A stretch of 64,000 nucleotides of DNA from CAYNXB01 sp964401045 (GCA_964401045.1 CAYNXB010000006.1:7208-71207); one strand, 5' to 3'; shown: positions 52,462 to 61,729, numbered from the stretch's first letter. The notes: generated by a model from the letters alone, not told the origin. Translations and numbers: made by a program.

Positions 52462-53505
52462 ATGTACCTTCGGAATGGCTGGTATTGCGCGGGATGGGCG
52501 TCCGAGCTCGGGGCGGCTCCGATCGGGCGGCGCATGCTGGACGAGCCGGTGGTGGTGTACCGCGCGGAAAGCGGTGAACCAGTGGCACTCGAAGGCCGCT
52601 GCCCGCATCGTTTCGCGCCGCTGCACCTTGGCACGGTCGCCCACGACCGGCTGACGTGCCCGTATCACGGACTGGTGTTCGACCGCACTGGCGCTTGCGT
52701 TCTCAACCCCCACGGCGACATTCCCAGGGAAGCGAAGCTCAGGACCTACCCGGTGATCGAGCGCGACGGTGTGGTGTGGGTATGGATGGGCGACTCCGCC
52801 AAAGCCGACCCCGAGCTCATCGTCGATAGCGGGTTCGTGGTCGATCCGGGCTATGCCACGGTGCTTGGCTATCTCAACGTCGCTGCCCACTACCAGATGG
52901 TGATCGACAACCTGCTCGACCTCACCCACCCCGCAATCCTGCACAAGGGCGGGCTCTCCTCCGAGGAATACATGGGGGAGAACATGCGCCACAAGTTCCG
53001 TCAGGAAGGGACCGCGATCCATTCCGACTACAGCTTTCTCAACGTGAATCCTTCGCCTGGCCTCGCCCCGCTATGGGGAGACCGGAAGACCGATGTCCGC
53101 GCGTTAATGACGCTCTACGCTCCGACCAACCTCATGCTCGACTTCCGCATGAGCGAAGTCGACGGGCCGATGGATGAGGGGGTGTTCCTGCCGACCCTGC
53201 ATCTGCTCGTGCCCGAGAACGAAGAGCGGACCCACTACTTCTACGCGATGGGCCGCAACGTCGAGGTCGACAACGAGGAACTGAGCGCGATCACCGCGAA
53301 GATGGCCCGCCACGCGTTCGAGGACGAGGACGAGCCGATGATCCGTGCCTGCCAGGAAATGATGGGGACGACCGACCTGTTCTCCCTGAAGCCGGTGCTG
53401 CTCAAGACCGACGTCGCCGCCGTGCGCGCGCGTATCCTGCTCGACAAGCTGATGGCGGCCGAGGCGGCCGACGCAGCGCCGGCAAAGGAGGGTGCCGCGG
53501 CATGA
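52462..53505 (+). CDS. Rieske non-haem iron oxygenase (vanillate O-demethylase-like alpha subunit)
   Basis: This 347-residue oxygenase starts at ATG 52462 behind GGGGGAGG. The Rieske [2Fe-2S] ligands are Cys47, His49 (CPHR) and Cys66, His69 (CPYH). The mononuclear iron site is Asp153-x2-His156-x4-His161 in VIDNLLDLTHPAILH, the arrangement of VanA/DdmC-type three-component demethylases. The family hydroxylates or O-demethylates aromatic substrates, using electrons from a separate reductase that is not encoded here. It overlaps the NTF2-like gene by 4 bp and precedes an extradiol dioxygenase, so it may produce the catechol that the latter opens. Confidence 0.9.
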   Translation: MYLRNGWYCAGWASELGAAPIGRRMLDEPVVVYRAESGEPVALEGRCPHRFAPLHLGTVAHDRLTCPYHGLVFDRTGACVLNPHGDIPREAKLRTYPVIERDGVVWVWMGDSAKADPELIVDSGFVVDPGYATVLGYLNVAAHYQMVIDNLLDLTHPAILHKGGLSSEEYMGENMRHKFRQEGTAIHSDYSFLNVNPSPGLAPLWGDRKTDVRALMTLYAPTNLMLDFRMSEVDGPMDEGVFLPTLHLLVPENEERTHYFYAMGRNVEVDNEELSAITAKMARHAFEDEDEPMIRACQEMMGTTDLFSLKPVLLKTDVAAVRARILLDKLMAAEAADAAPAKEGAAA

Positions 53506-53951
53506 GCCTCCCCGCCCAGGACCTTGCCGACCTGCAACAGCTCGCCAATCGCTATTGGGCCATGGCCGACCTGCTCGAGGACGTGCCGCTCGCCGAACTG
53601 TTCGAGGGTGACGCGGCGTTCGATCTTGGCGCCCTGAAGCTCGAAGGGCTGGCGGCAATAGAAGTGTTCTTCGCAGAACGCGCGAAAGGCATGCGTGAGA
53701 GCGGGCGAACCACGCGTCACGTCGCGGCCAACTTCCTCGCCGTGCCCGATGGGCCCAATCGCGTCCGCATCCGCTCGACCGTGCTGGTCTATGCAGCGAA
53801 CGGCTCGCTGCCGCTCGAGGCCGCCGCGCCTTCCGGCATCGCGGATTTCGAGGACGTCTGCCGGCGCCAGTCCGACGGAAGCTGGCGCTACCACCATCGC
53901 AGCGGCCGGACGGTGTTCGTCGGCCCGAACGCCGCGTCATTTGCGCGGTGA
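53502..53951 (+). CDS. NTF2-like (SnoaL fold) small protein
   Basis: This 149-residue protein has the cone-shaped NTF2-like fold: DLQQLANRYWAMADLLEDVPLAELFEGDAAFD, FFAERAKGMRESGRTTRHVAANF and SDGSWRYHHRSGRTVFVG. Such proteins are hydratases, isomerases, or small (beta) subunits of ring-hydroxylating dioxygenases. Translational coupling to the Rieske gene suggests an accessory or small-subunit role, but the Rieske protein is of a type that usually lacks a beta subunit. No catalytic residue is certain. Confidence 0.72.
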   Translation: MSLPAQDLADLQQLANRYWAMADLLEDVPLAELFEGDAAFDLGALKLEGLAAIEVFFAERAKGMRESGRTTRHVAANFLAVPDGPNRVRIRSTVLVYAANGSLPLEAAAPSGIADFEDVCRRQSDGSWRYHHRSGRTVFVGPNAASFAR

Positions 53952-53966
53952 AGCAGGAAACGCACC

Positions 53967-54926
53967 ATGGCTGATCCAAACCGCAAGGCCTTTCTCGGAT
54001 GCGTGCCGCACGCACCGTTCATGATGCTGCAAGACCGAGCGCTCAACCAGCCGTTCTGGGACGCTTATGCCGCGCAAGTGGCGGCCTTCCGGACATTCGA
54101 TCCCGAGCTGGTGTTCGTGTTCGGCGCCGATCACTACAGCGGCCAGCACATGCGGCTGATGCCATCGTTCGCGATCGGCCAGGCGGCAGAGGCGATTGCC
54201 GATGAAGGCGGCTTCCCCGGCAAGCTGGATGTCCCGAGCGAGTTGTCGCTCGCCTGCGCCACGTATGTCGTCGAGGCCGGGATCGACGTCGCCACGTCCT
54301 TTGCGATGGAAATCGACCACGGCTTCAGCGCAGTGACCGGGCACTTTCTCGGGAGGATCGACGCCAAGCCAGTCATCCCGATATTCATCAATGCCCTCGC
54401 CGCGCCGCGCCCCACGTTCAAGCGCTGCCGCATGCTCGGTGAAGCTATCGGCCAGTTCGCGGCAGGGCTCGGCAAACGTGTGGCATTCCTGGGCTCGGGC
54501 GGCCTGTCGCACGAAACCGGCGATATCTTCCCGCAGTACCTCGAAGCGTCCGATCCGCGCACTCGGGAGTACATTCTCCACGGGGGCACCAGGGGAGAGC
54601 TGACGCGGGACGTGTGGATCGAGGAAATGTGCGGAGGCCTGCAATTCGTGAACGGCCTGTTGCTTGATCACACCCCGGGCGTAGGCGAAATCCGGCCGGA
54701 GTGGGACGAGGAGTTCCTGCGCCTGTTCGCCGCCGGCGACCTCACGGTATTCGACGCGTGGACCGATGCGGACGTGCTACGCGAAGGCGGCAACGGCGCG
54801 GGAGAGGTGCGCTTGTGGATTGCCGCAGCGGCCGCGGCCCAGAAGGCCGGTGCGGGCGAAATCAGCGTCGATCTCTGCCGGCACGATCTGCCGATGGGCG
54901 TCGCGTCGGTCGTTGTGCACGCCTGA
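53967..54926 (+). CDS. mhpB: LigB-type extradiol dioxygenase (MhpB-like)
   Basis: This 319-residue Fe(II) enzyme of the class III extradiol family cleaves a catechol ring adjacent to its hydroxyls. It resembles 2,3-dihydroxyphenylpropionate 1,2-dioxygenase across its length: CVPHAPFM (His15), VFGADHYSG (His56), FAMEIDHGFS and VAFLGSGGLSHETGD hold the active-site histidines. KPVIPIFINALAAPRPTFKRCRMLGEAIG is very similar to E. coli MhpB. It follows the NTF2-like gene by 15 bp and precedes the hydrolase and hydratase genes of a meta pathway. The true substrate could be another alkyl catechol. Confidence 0.88.
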   Translation: MADPNRKAFLGCVPHAPFMMLQDRALNQPFWDAYAAQVAAFRTFDPELVFVFGADHYSGQHMRLMPSFAIGQAAEAIADEGGFPGKLDVPSELSLACATYVVEAGIDVATSFAMEIDHGFSAVTGHFLGRIDAKPVIPIFINALAAPRPTFKRCRMLGEAIGQFAAGLGKRVAFLGSGGLSHETGDIFPQYLEASDPRTREYILHGGTRGELTRDVWIEEMCGGLQFVNGLLLDHTPGVGEIRPEWDEEFLRLFAAGDLTVFDAWTDADVLREGGNGAGEVRLWIAAAAAAQKAGAGEISVDLCRHDLPMGVASVVVHA

Positions 54927-54933
54927 GCCCGGC

Positions 54934-55614
54934 ATGCCGCATCCCCCGGTCATCCTGCTGCACGGCTGCGGCGGCTCGCCCGAGCAGGCCTTCGTGAGAA
55001 CGGGGTGGATCGAAGCGTTCCGGCATGCGGGGCGTGAGGTGCACGCGCTACGACTTCCGGGACATGGACGCGACGGCCCGTCGCACCACCCCGCTGCTTA
55101 CGCCGATCTCGCGGGCTCGCTGGTGCGCGATATCCCCGATGCTGCCTGCGACGTGGTGGGTTTCTCGCTCGGGGCGAAACTGGCGCTCGCCGTCGCCGTG
55201 AGGTTTCCCGCCCGGGTGCGGCGCCTGATGCTTGGCGGGATCGGAGACAACGCCTTCGCGCCGGAGACGATCGGCGACGCGGCCGCGCGCGCGCTCGAGG
55301 ATGGCGCCGACGAGAACACGCCGCCCCCGGTGCTGGCATTCCTCGAAAGCTGGGATCCGACGCTCAACGACCCGCTCGCGGTCGCCGCGGTGTTGCGCCG
55401 CCCGGCCAATCCGGTGTTCGCGGAAACCGATATCGCGGCGATTACCGTGCCTGTCGCCGTAATCAACGGCGGCGACGATTTCGTCGCCAGCATGGGGACG
55501 CGCCTGATCCAGGCGCTGGCCATCGAGCAGGTGCTGCTGCCAGGCGTCGGCCACTTCGATCTCACCGCGCAAACGGCGTTCCGCGATGCCGCGGTCGCTT
55601 TTCTGAGGGACTGA
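54934..55614 (+). CDS. Alpha/beta hydrolase (meta-cleavage product hydrolase-like)
   Basis: This 226-residue hydrolase has the oxyanion motif LLHGCGG, the nucleophile elbow GFSLGA with Ser78, Asp in NGGDDF and His207 in GVGHFDL. It is short for MhpC (about 280 residues), so its lid is reduced. In an operon right after an extradiol dioxygenase it most likely cleaves the C-C bond of the ring-fission product. A general esterase role is possible. ATG 54934 follows the dioxygenase stop by 7 bp; the long open frame upstream overlaps that gene and is not used. Confidence 0.8.
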   Translation: MPHPPVILLHGCGGSPEQAFVRTGWIEAFRHAGREVHALRLPGHGRDGPSHHPAAYADLAGSLVRDIPDAACDVVGFSLGAKLALAVAVRFPARVRRLMLGGIGDNAFAPETIGDAAARALEDGADENTPPPVLAFLESWDPTLNDPLAVAAVLRRPANPVFAETDIAAITVPVAVINGGDDFVASMGTRLIQALAIEQVLLPGVGHFDLTAQTAFRDAAVAFLRD

Positions 55615-55618
55615 AAGA

Positions 55619-56572
55619 ATGAAGCTCGCCAGCTTTCGCGCCGATGGAGTGGACCGGATCGGGGTCGAGATCGCCGGCGGCATCGCCGACATCGCCGGGC
55701 TGGTCGATGGCCCGGCCGACATGATCGAGTTGATCCGGCAAGGCCCGGGTTTGCTCGACCGGCTACGCTCGGCCGTTGCTTCGGCCGGCCCGGCACGCCC
55801 CACCGTGTTTCCGCTCGATGAGATCGAGTGGCTTCCGCCAGTCCGCACGCCGTCGAAGATCGTGTGCATTGCGCTCAACAACCGCTCCCTCGATGCAATC
55901 AAGATCAAGGCGCCGACCGATCATCCGGCGTTCTTCCTGAAGCCCTGGACGGCGCTCACCGGCCACCGCACCGCGATCCGGATGAAGGCGAAGTTCGGCT
56001 TCACCCACCCGGAACCGGAACTGGCGGTGGTGATCGGCAAGACGTTGCAGGACGCGACGCCGGATGAGGCGTTCGCCGGCGTGTTCGGTTACTCCATCCT
56101 CAATGACGTGACCTGCGTTGGCATGCGCGAGGCGGATTCGTTCGCGCTGCGCTATTTCCGGCCGGAGGGCGACGGCGTGGTCGAGGATGTCGCGTACACC
56201 TCCTATCCGGGCCGCTACAAGGCGAGCGACACGTTCGCGCCGATGGGCCCCTGGCTGGTGACGGCGGACGAAATCCCCGATCCTGCGGCGCTATCGATCC
56301 AGTGCCGGATGGATGACAAGCTCGTCGCCTCCGACCACTCCGGAAACTACGTCTATAACGTGGCCCACGCGCTGTCGCACATCTCGCAGACGATGACCCT
56401 GCTGCCGGGCGACGTGGTTTCGATGGGCACCGCCGTGGGCGGTGACCAGGATGATCCGGACCGGCCACACATTCCCGGCGTCACTCGCTGCAATATCAAC
56501 GGCTTTGGCGGCGAAATTATCATAAAGATCGAGGGTGTTGGCACGCTACGCAACTCGGTCTCCGTCGCCTGA
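55619..56572 (+). CDS. FAH-family hydrolase/hydratase (2-oxo-hept-4-ene-dioate or pentenoate pathway)
   Basis: This 317-residue metal enzyme of the fumarylacetoacetate-hydrolase superfamily carries the acidic pair Glu132/Glu134 in HPEPELAVVIG, then the YSILNDVTCVGMR segment, and KASDTFAPMGPWLV plus LLPGDVVSMGTAVGGDQ. It starts 4 bp after the hydrolase stop. In this operon it would hydrate the dienoate or cleave/isomerise the ring-fission product, as MhpD or HpcE-type enzymes do. The superfamily is broad, so the exact step is inference. Confidence 0.82.
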   Translation: MKLASFRADGVDRIGVEIAGGIADIAGLVDGPADMIELIRQGPGLLDRLRSAVASAGPARPTVFPLDEIEWLPPVRTPSKIVCIALNNRSLDAIKIKAPTDHPAFFLKPWTALTGHRTAIRMKAKFGFTHPEPELAVVIGKTLQDATPDEAFAGVFGYSILNDVTCVGMREADSFALRYFRPEGDGVVEDVAYTSYPGRYKASDTFAPMGPWLVTADEIPDPAALSIQCRMDDKLVASDHSGNYVYNVAHALSHISQTMTLLPGDVVSMGTAVGGDQDDPDRPHIPGVTRCNINGFGGEIIIKIEGVGTLRNSVSVA

Positions 56573-56615
56573 GCCGACCAGTGCTAACGCCGGTATCCTT
56601 CCCGCTCACAAATCG

Positions 56616-56629
56616 CTATCTTTCGATAG
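56616..56629. promoter_or_regulatory. 5-4-5 inverted repeat upstream of the LuxR gene (CTATC-TTTC-GATAG)
   Basis: Perfect 5-bp arms around TTTC, 47 bp upstream of the LuxR start. It shares its layout and arm sequence with the sites at 59309, 61716 and 61778, which suggests an autoregulatory operator. Confidence 0.5.
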
Positions 56630-56676
56630 GAGGTCGGGCCAGCCCCCTCCCATAATCAACTGTCGAGAGGACTGAA

Positions 56677-59280
56677 ATGCGCAGGTCGAGCGGCCAAACG
56701 CAGGAGAACATCCCACGCGTCCGGCTGCTCGAAAAGCTCGCCGGTGCGCCACGCATCGTGCACATTCGCGCACCAGCCGGCTTCGGCAAGTCGATCCTGC
56801 TCGACCAGTTCGAAGCGGAGCTTATCCGGGCGGACAGGCGGCCTGTCCGCATCGACCTGACCACACCTGCAAACTGTCGGCGTGACGCCGATCATCCGGG
56901 CGGATTCGACGACGCCACTATACTGATCGACAACGCGGACTGCCTCGCGGCGTCGCCGGAAACGCGCAAACTGCTCGACGGTCTGATTCGGGACAGCGCG
57001 TCGCGCATCGTGCTCGCCAGCCGGGGTGAAATCGAACTATCGCTGGCGCGGCACGAGGCGAGCGGTGGCATGCTGAGCATCGGTCCGCACGCGATGCTGT
57101 TCGACAACAAGGAGCAAGCAGCCGTTCTGGAGCACCTGGGCGCTTCAGGCTTCTCCCCCCAGCAGGTCGAACTTGTGTTCGAGAGCTTCGCTGGCTGGCC
57201 GCTTGGCCTCGCGCTGCAAACGCGTGTCGCTCTCCAGGGATTTCGCCCGGAGGAATTCAGCTCGGGGGATCTCGCAGCCCGGATCGTCAAGGGTACTTGG
57301 CGCTTGCTCGATGACTATTTCGAGCAGGAAGTCACGACCGCTTTGCCTCCGGAGATCTCCGCCTTCCTCGTGCGGGCCAGCATTCTTGAAACGCTGAGAG
57401 TGAAGGACTGCCGCGGCCTGTTTGGGGGCGACGAGGGTGAATTCCTGCACCGCGCCTATCGCGCGGGCGCGCCGCTATGGCCGCTCGATCCGGAACACAG
57501 TTCGTACATGATCCTGCCCGTGTTCCGCCAATTCCTGCGCGCGCGCCTCAATGAGGAGGACGCAAACGTGCTTGGCGGCAAGGCATGCGAATTGCTGGAG
57601 CAGCGCAAGGACTATAGCGGCGCAAGCCTGTTGGCGCTGGAATTCGGCGACCATGCGCGGGCAGCGCGGCTGATCGAGCGGCAGATGCGGGCCGACTTCG
57701 GGCTGCGCGACGAGACCAGGCTCCTCACCCTTGCAGAGCGGATAGACGCCGATGTGCGCAACCGCCACCCGCGCATCCTGCTGGCACAGAGCCAGTCGCT
57801 GATCTTCCGGTTCGAATTCGAACAGGCCCGCTGGCTGCTGGAAAAGGCACGCGCGCGGGTCGAGGAAATGGCGCTGGAGGAGGCGGACGAGCCCGGCGAG
57901 ATCCGGACGCTCGAAATGCTGGTGCTGCACCGTGAAATGGTGCTGGCACTGGGACAGCACGATCTTTCGGTGGGACAGGATCACGGCACCAAGCTGTTGA
58001 GCGGCCTGGAAGATGTCCCTCCGATGCAGCGTGTGATGCTGCTCTCCCTGCTCATTTATGCGCAGCAGGAATTATACATTTTTCGCGGCGCCGAGCGGTA
58101 TTACGCGCAGGCCAAGAAGCTGGTGCCGGCGCTGGAAAGCTGGATCTGGTCGATCCCGCTGGAGACGTTCTACGCGCGTTACCTCCTCCAGACCGGACGC
58201 ACTGCGACGGCGATCGGCATCCTCGAAGCCATCCTCACCAGACTTTCGGACGAACTCGGCCCACGTTCGATGTTGGGAGCGATCGCCGCGATTGCGCTGG
58301 CCGAGATGAAGTTCGAGGTAGGCGCGGTTGATGAGGCCGAAGAACTCCTCAAGGACTATGCCGATAACATCGAGCATTTCGGCTTTCTCTCGCTGATCAT
58401 CGCCGCGCGCGTCACGCAGGCCCGGGTGCACATGGCGCGTGGCGAATTCGATGCGGGGTTCGCCGTCCTGGAGCGCCCGGCGATCTCGGTTGGAGAGCTG
58501 TTCGACAAGCTTTCGCACTCGCTCAATGTGGAGCGCATTTACTGGCTGCTGCGGCTGGCGCGTGAAGGCGCGCCGCGGCTTGCAAGTTCGACGACGGGCC
58601 TGTCGCTCACGCGCGCGCCCGATCCCCACAGTTCCGCCGGGGCAGCAGAGGAGGCCTATGCCACTGCATGGATCCAGCTTGCCCGTGCCGGGCGACGGAT
58701 TGAAGAAGCCATCCAGGTCGCGCAGAAATGGCAGCGCTACACCGAAGGTGTCGGCGCGATCCGCAGCAATGTCCGCTGGCATATCATCCTCGCCAGCTTG
58801 CGTATTCTGGTGGAAGAACCCGGGCTGGCAATGCGTCACCTGCGCCGCGCGGTAAAGCTGGGCGCCGGCGGCGAATATCGTTCCGCCTTCCTGACCGAAT
58901 CGGACGTACTCCACGAACAACTCGTGATCCTGGCCGACAGCGATCTGGAGGAGAGCGAAAAGGCCTTCGTACGCAGTATCATCGGCCTGCCCCGGAAGCC
59001 CCCGTCCACGGGTGACACGATCGACCTGCCCCTGCCGCTGGGCGCATTCTCCTCGCGCGAGATCGCCATTCTGCGGCTGGTCGCGAAGGGCCAGATGAAC
59101 CGCGAGATCGGCGCCACGCTCGGGATGACCGAGGGGACGGTGAAATGGTATCTGCACAAGATTTACGACATGCTTGGCATTCGCCGACGCTCACAGGTGG
59201 CGATGCTCATTTCGCAATGGCACATGCGAGCGATCGAACGCGGTGAGGATTCGCCGTTCGAAAACGATGACTACGACTAG
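56677..59280 (+). CDS. MalT-type LuxR-family ATP-dependent transcriptional regulator
   Basis: This 867-residue STAND-type regulator has a P-loop (Walker A) at residues 31-39 (RAPAGFGKS), the Walker B-like region ILIDNADCL and the sensor strip IVLASRGE. A long helical/TPR-like region spans about 330-760. The C-terminal LuxR helix-turn-helix is at about 795-855 (FSSREIAILRLVAKGQMNREIGATLGMTEGTVKWYLHKIYDMLGIRRRSQ). MalT/AlkS/AcoK relatives bind an inducer, hydrolyse ATP and activate catabolic operons. It is flanked by NTF2-like, SDR and flavin monooxygenase genes with matching 14-bp inverted repeats, so it probably activates these. Confidence 0.92.
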   Translation: MRRSSGQTQENIPRVRLLEKLAGAPRIVHIRAPAGFGKSILLDQFEAELIRADRRPVRIDLTTPANCRRDADHPGGFDDATILIDNADCLAASPETRKLLDGLIRDSASRIVLASRGEIELSLARHEASGGMLSIGPHAMLFDNKEQAAVLEHLGASGFSPQQVELVFESFAGWPLGLALQTRVALQGFRPEEFSSGDLAARIVKGTWRLLDDYFEQEVTTALPPEISAFLVRASILETLRVKDCRGLFGGDEGEFLHRAYRAGAPLWPLDPEHSSYMILPVFRQFLRARLNEEDANVLGGKACELLEQRKDYSGASLLALEFGDHARAARLIERQMRADFGLRDETRLLTLAERIDADVRNRHPRILLAQSQSLIFRFEFEQARWLLEKARARVEEMALEEADEPGEIRTLEMLVLHREMVLALGQHDLSVGQDHGTKLLSGLEDVPPMQRVMLLSLLIYAQQELYIFRGAERYYAQAKKLVPALESWIWSIPLETFYARYLLQTGRTATAIGILEAILTRLSDELGPRSMLGAIAAIALAEMKFEVGAVDEAEELLKDYADNIEHFGFLSLIIAARVTQARVHMARGEFDAGFAVLERPAISVGELFDKLSHSLNVERIYWLLRLAREGAPRLASSTTGLSLTRAPDPHSSAGAAEEAYATAWIQLARAGRRIEEAIQVAQKWQRYTEGVGAIRSNVRWHIILASLRILVEEPGLAMRHLRRAVKLGAGGEYRSAFLTESDVLHEQLVILADSDLEESEKAFVRSIIGLPRKPPSTGDTIDLPLPLGAFSSREIAILRLVAKGQMNREIGATLGMTEGTVKWYLHKIYDMLGIRRRSQVAMLISQWHMRAIERGEDSPFENDDYD

Positions 59281-59308
59281 ACGGGCATCGTCGCTTGGCG
59301 TCCAGACA

Positions 59309-59322
59309 CCAACGAAAGTTAG
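59309..59322. promoter_or_regulatory. 5-4-5 inverted repeat before the SnoaL-like gene (CCAAC-GAAA-GTTAG)
   Basis: Inverted repeat with one arm mismatch in the family consensus, 54 bp upstream of the start at 59377 and 29 bp after the LuxR stop. Confidence 0.4.
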
Positions 59323-59376
59323 TAGGCCCTGCGGCAGCCGCGCGCGATTACCGGGATCGTCAAATGGGAGGATTGC

Positions 59377-59865
59377 ATGTCTGCTTGGAAGCCCTGCGCA
59401 CGTGAGCATCTGCTCGATCGGATCCAGATCGAAGATCTGCTGATCATGTACTACACCATGCTGGTCGATTTTGACCGGACGACGATGGCGACTCACTTCA
59501 CCGAGGACGCGGTCCTCGATATCAACGGCAAGATCTTGAAAGGCCATGCGGAAATCGATGCGCTTTACGCCGATTCCGAGGCTCTGCTCGCCGCCAACGA
59601 GCTAACCGGCACGTATCGCATGCTGATGAGCAACCCGCGGATCCAGGTGAATGGCGACACGGCTACCGCGCACCTGCTCTATACCGGCTTGATGTGCGAT
59701 GATCTGCGCGGCCCGCCCCGGCTGGTCGAGATGGGCCGTGAGTATGACGAGTTCGTCAAGATCGACGGCGAATGGCTGATCAGCAAGCGTGAGATTCGTC
59801 CCGATGCCGGGATGCAAGACCATTACGACGGTTATCTGGATCAGGACGGCAAACCGAAGAAGTAA
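59377..59865 (+). CDS. SnoaL-like/NTF2-fold protein
   Basis: This 162-residue NTF2-fold protein starts MSAWKPCAREHLLDRIQIEDLL and includes YYTMLVDFDRTTMATHFTEDAVLDING, the conserved helix-plus-strand pattern of SnoaL-type dehydratases or isomerases. An Asp-rich cavity (DFDRT, DAVLD) is visible but no motif assigns a reaction. A strong GGGAGGATT ribosome-binding site precedes it. It begins the unit with the SDR gene and carries a LuxR-type inverted repeat in its promoter, so it likely belongs to the same catabolic pathway. Confidence 0.75.
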   Translation: MSAWKPCAREHLLDRIQIEDLLIMYYTMLVDFDRTTMATHFTEDAVLDINGKILKGHAEIDALYADSEALLAANELTGTYRMLMSNPRIQVNGDTATAHLLYTGLMCDDLRGPPRLVEMGREYDEFVKIDGEWLISKREIRPDAGMQDHYDGYLDQDGKPKK

Positions 59866-59904
59866 CGGCAGCCCGACAATCGCGGCGCCAGCGGGAGAAC
59901 AAGG

Positions 59905-60852
59905 GTGGAAGACCTCAAGGGCAAGGTGGCGTTCGTCACCGGCGGAGCCAACGGGATTGGCCTGGGCATCGTCAGGGCCTTCCTCGAAGAAGGGATGAAG
60001 GTCGCCGTTGTCGACTGGAACGCTGACCACATCGTCAAGGCCAGCCAGGCGCTGGCGGGCAACAACGCGGTCCATTTCGTTCGGGCCGACGTGGCCGACC
60101 GGGACAACCTGCGGGCCGCCCGGGACGAAGTCCTGGATGCCTTCGGCAAGATCCACGTCCTGTGCAACAACGCCGGTGTCAACGGCGGCGGAACCGCGGA
60201 CGATCCCGATTTCGGCGCCTGGGACAAGGCGATGGCGATCAACCTGGGCGGCGTTATCAACGGCACCAAGATGATCGTGCCGTTGATCAAGCAGCAGGGC
60301 GACGGCGGGCATGTCGTCTGTACCTCTTCGATGGCCGGGGTGGTTCCGCTGCCCGGCCTCGCCGCATATTCGACCGCCAAGTATGCGGTCCGCGGGTTTG
60401 CGGAGAGCCTGCGAATGCAACTTGCACCGTTCGGCATCGGCGTGTCGTGCCTGTTCCCCGGTGCAACCCGCACGGGCATGCTGTCCGCCCCGGAAGACGA
60501 TCCCGATTTCGATCCGGCGCGCGAAGCGGGTGCCGGCGATTTCCAGAAGGCGCTGTGGGACGCGGCACGCGCCGCGGTCGATCCTCAGGATACCGGGCGC
60601 GCGGTGGTCAGGGCGATCAAGGAAAATCGCTTCTACATCTTCACCAATGCCGAATTCCTTGAGGAAGTGCGCCAGCGAAACCGCGAAATGGAAGACGCTT
60701 TCCCCGATCAAACAGCGCCCGAGGGGCGACGGAAATTCGAGACCATGCGCGCGGAGATGGTTCGCGACCTAATGGCGGTCGGCAATCGTCCGGCATCGGG
60801 CGGTGACGGTGGCGACTTTGGCCTGGACCTGAACTCGACAGCGGTCGACTGA
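59905..60852 (+). CDS. Short-chain dehydrogenase/reductase
   Basis: This 315-residue SDR starts at GTG 59905 behind GGGAGAACAAGG. The NAD(P) loop is TGGANGIGLGI, NNAGVNGGG follows, and the active site has Ser (TSSMAG) and YSTAKYAVRGF (Tyr-x3-Lys). The C-terminal extension (from about 240) is longer than in typical 250-residue SDRs. It lies 39 bp after the SnoaL-like gene and converges with another SDR. Probable role is oxidation or reduction of a ring or side-chain carbonyl in the pathway controlled by the LuxR protein; substrate unknown. Confidence 0.85.
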   Translation: MEDLKGKVAFVTGGANGIGLGIVRAFLEEGMKVAVVDWNADHIVKASQALAGNNAVHFVRADVADRDNLRAARDEVLDAFGKIHVLCNNAGVNGGGTADDPDFGAWDKAMAINLGGVINGTKMIVPLIKQQGDGGHVVCTSSMAGVVPLPGLAAYSTAKYAVRGFAESLRMQLAPFGIGVSCLFPGATRTGMLSAPEDDPDFDPAREAGAGDFQKALWDAARAAVDPQDTGRAVVRAIKENRFYIFTNAEFLEEVRQRNREMEDAFPDQTAPEGRRKFETMRAEMVRDLMAVGNRPASGGDGGDFGLDLNSTAVD

Positions 60853-60858
60853 CCGCAG

Positions 60859-61617
60859 TCAGCGGAGGATCACCCCTCCATCTACGGTCAGCAACTGGCC
60901 GACGATATAGCTGGCCTCGTTGGAAGCCAGATAGAGCACCGCATCGGCGACTTCCTCGGCCCGGGCGATACGCCCGATCGGGGTCATGTCTGCGATCTGC
61001 TGGTTCATCTCCAGGGTCATCTGCGCCGGATCGAGCATCGAGGTATGGGTGAAGCCGGGACATACCGCGTTGACGCGGATGCCATAGCCAATGAGGTCGA
61101 GCGCGACGGATTTCGTTAGCCCGGCCACGGCGTGCTTGCTGGCGGCGTAGGCCGACATCCCGCTATTGACGATATGGCTCATGATCGAGGCGGTGATCAC
61201 GATCGCCGAGCCACCGGCCGCCCTCATCGCCGGCACTTCCGCCTTGAGGCAGTGAAACGTTCCCAACACGTTGACGTCGATGACGCGCCGCCAATCCTCG
61301 ACCGCGCAATCCTCGACCGACACGATCGCAGAGGCGATGCCGGCGTTGTTGAAGGCGATGTGGAGCCCGCCGAACGCTTCCACCGTCCGCGCGACCATCG
61401 CCTCGCAGGCCTCATAATCGGCCACGTCGACTTGCACAGCGGCCGCCCTGGCGCCCGTGGAGCGAATATCGTGCGCGCGTTCCTCCGCCACGTCGAGGTC
61501 CAGGTCCGCCAGCATCACCGATGCGCCCTGCGCCGCGAACGCCCGCGCCGAGGCGAGGCCGATGCCGCGCGCGCCGCCCGTAACGAGCACCGCCATGCCT
61601 TCGAATTTGCCAGCCAT
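60859..61617 (-). CDS. Short-chain dehydrogenase/reductase (FabG-like)
   Basis: This 252-residue classical SDR has TGGARGIGLASA, NNAGIASAI, the catalytic Ser in ITASIMSH and YAASKHAVAGL with Tyr-x3-Lys. It ends in the DGGVILR C-terminus typical of FabG/hydroxysteroid-dehydrogenase types. ATG 61617 has an AGGGAGGAA ribosome-binding site; the further upstream frame is not used. It converges with the longer SDR and is divergent from the flavin monooxygenase, with two LuxR-type inverted repeats in the shared region. Confidence 0.88.
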   Translation of the reverse strand: MAGKFEGMAVLVTGGARGIGLASARAFAAQGASVMLADLDLDVAEERAHDIRSTGARAAAVQVDVADYEACEAMVARTVEAFGGLHIAFNNAGIASAIVSVEDCAVEDWRRVIDVNVLGTFHCLKAEVPAMRAAGGSAIVITASIMSHIVNSGMSAYAASKHAVAGLTKSVALDLIGYGIRVNAVCPGFTHTSMLDPAQMTLEMNQQIADMTPIGRIARAEEVADAVLYLASNEASYIVGQLLTVDGGVILR

Positions 61618-61715
61618 CAGTTCCTCCCTTGGTTGGGCTTTAGCCCCGAGCGCACGCACCCGATCGCGCCACTGCGCAGCGTCACGCTGTTCTCATCCCC
61701 TATCGGTGCATCTGC

Positions 61716-61729
61716 CTAACCTTCGTTAG
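61716..61729. promoter_or_regulatory. 5-4-5 inverted repeat (CTAAC-CTTC-GTTAG)
   Basis: Perfect 5-bp arms around CTTC, 99 bp upstream of the minus-strand SDR start. Confidence 0.5.
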
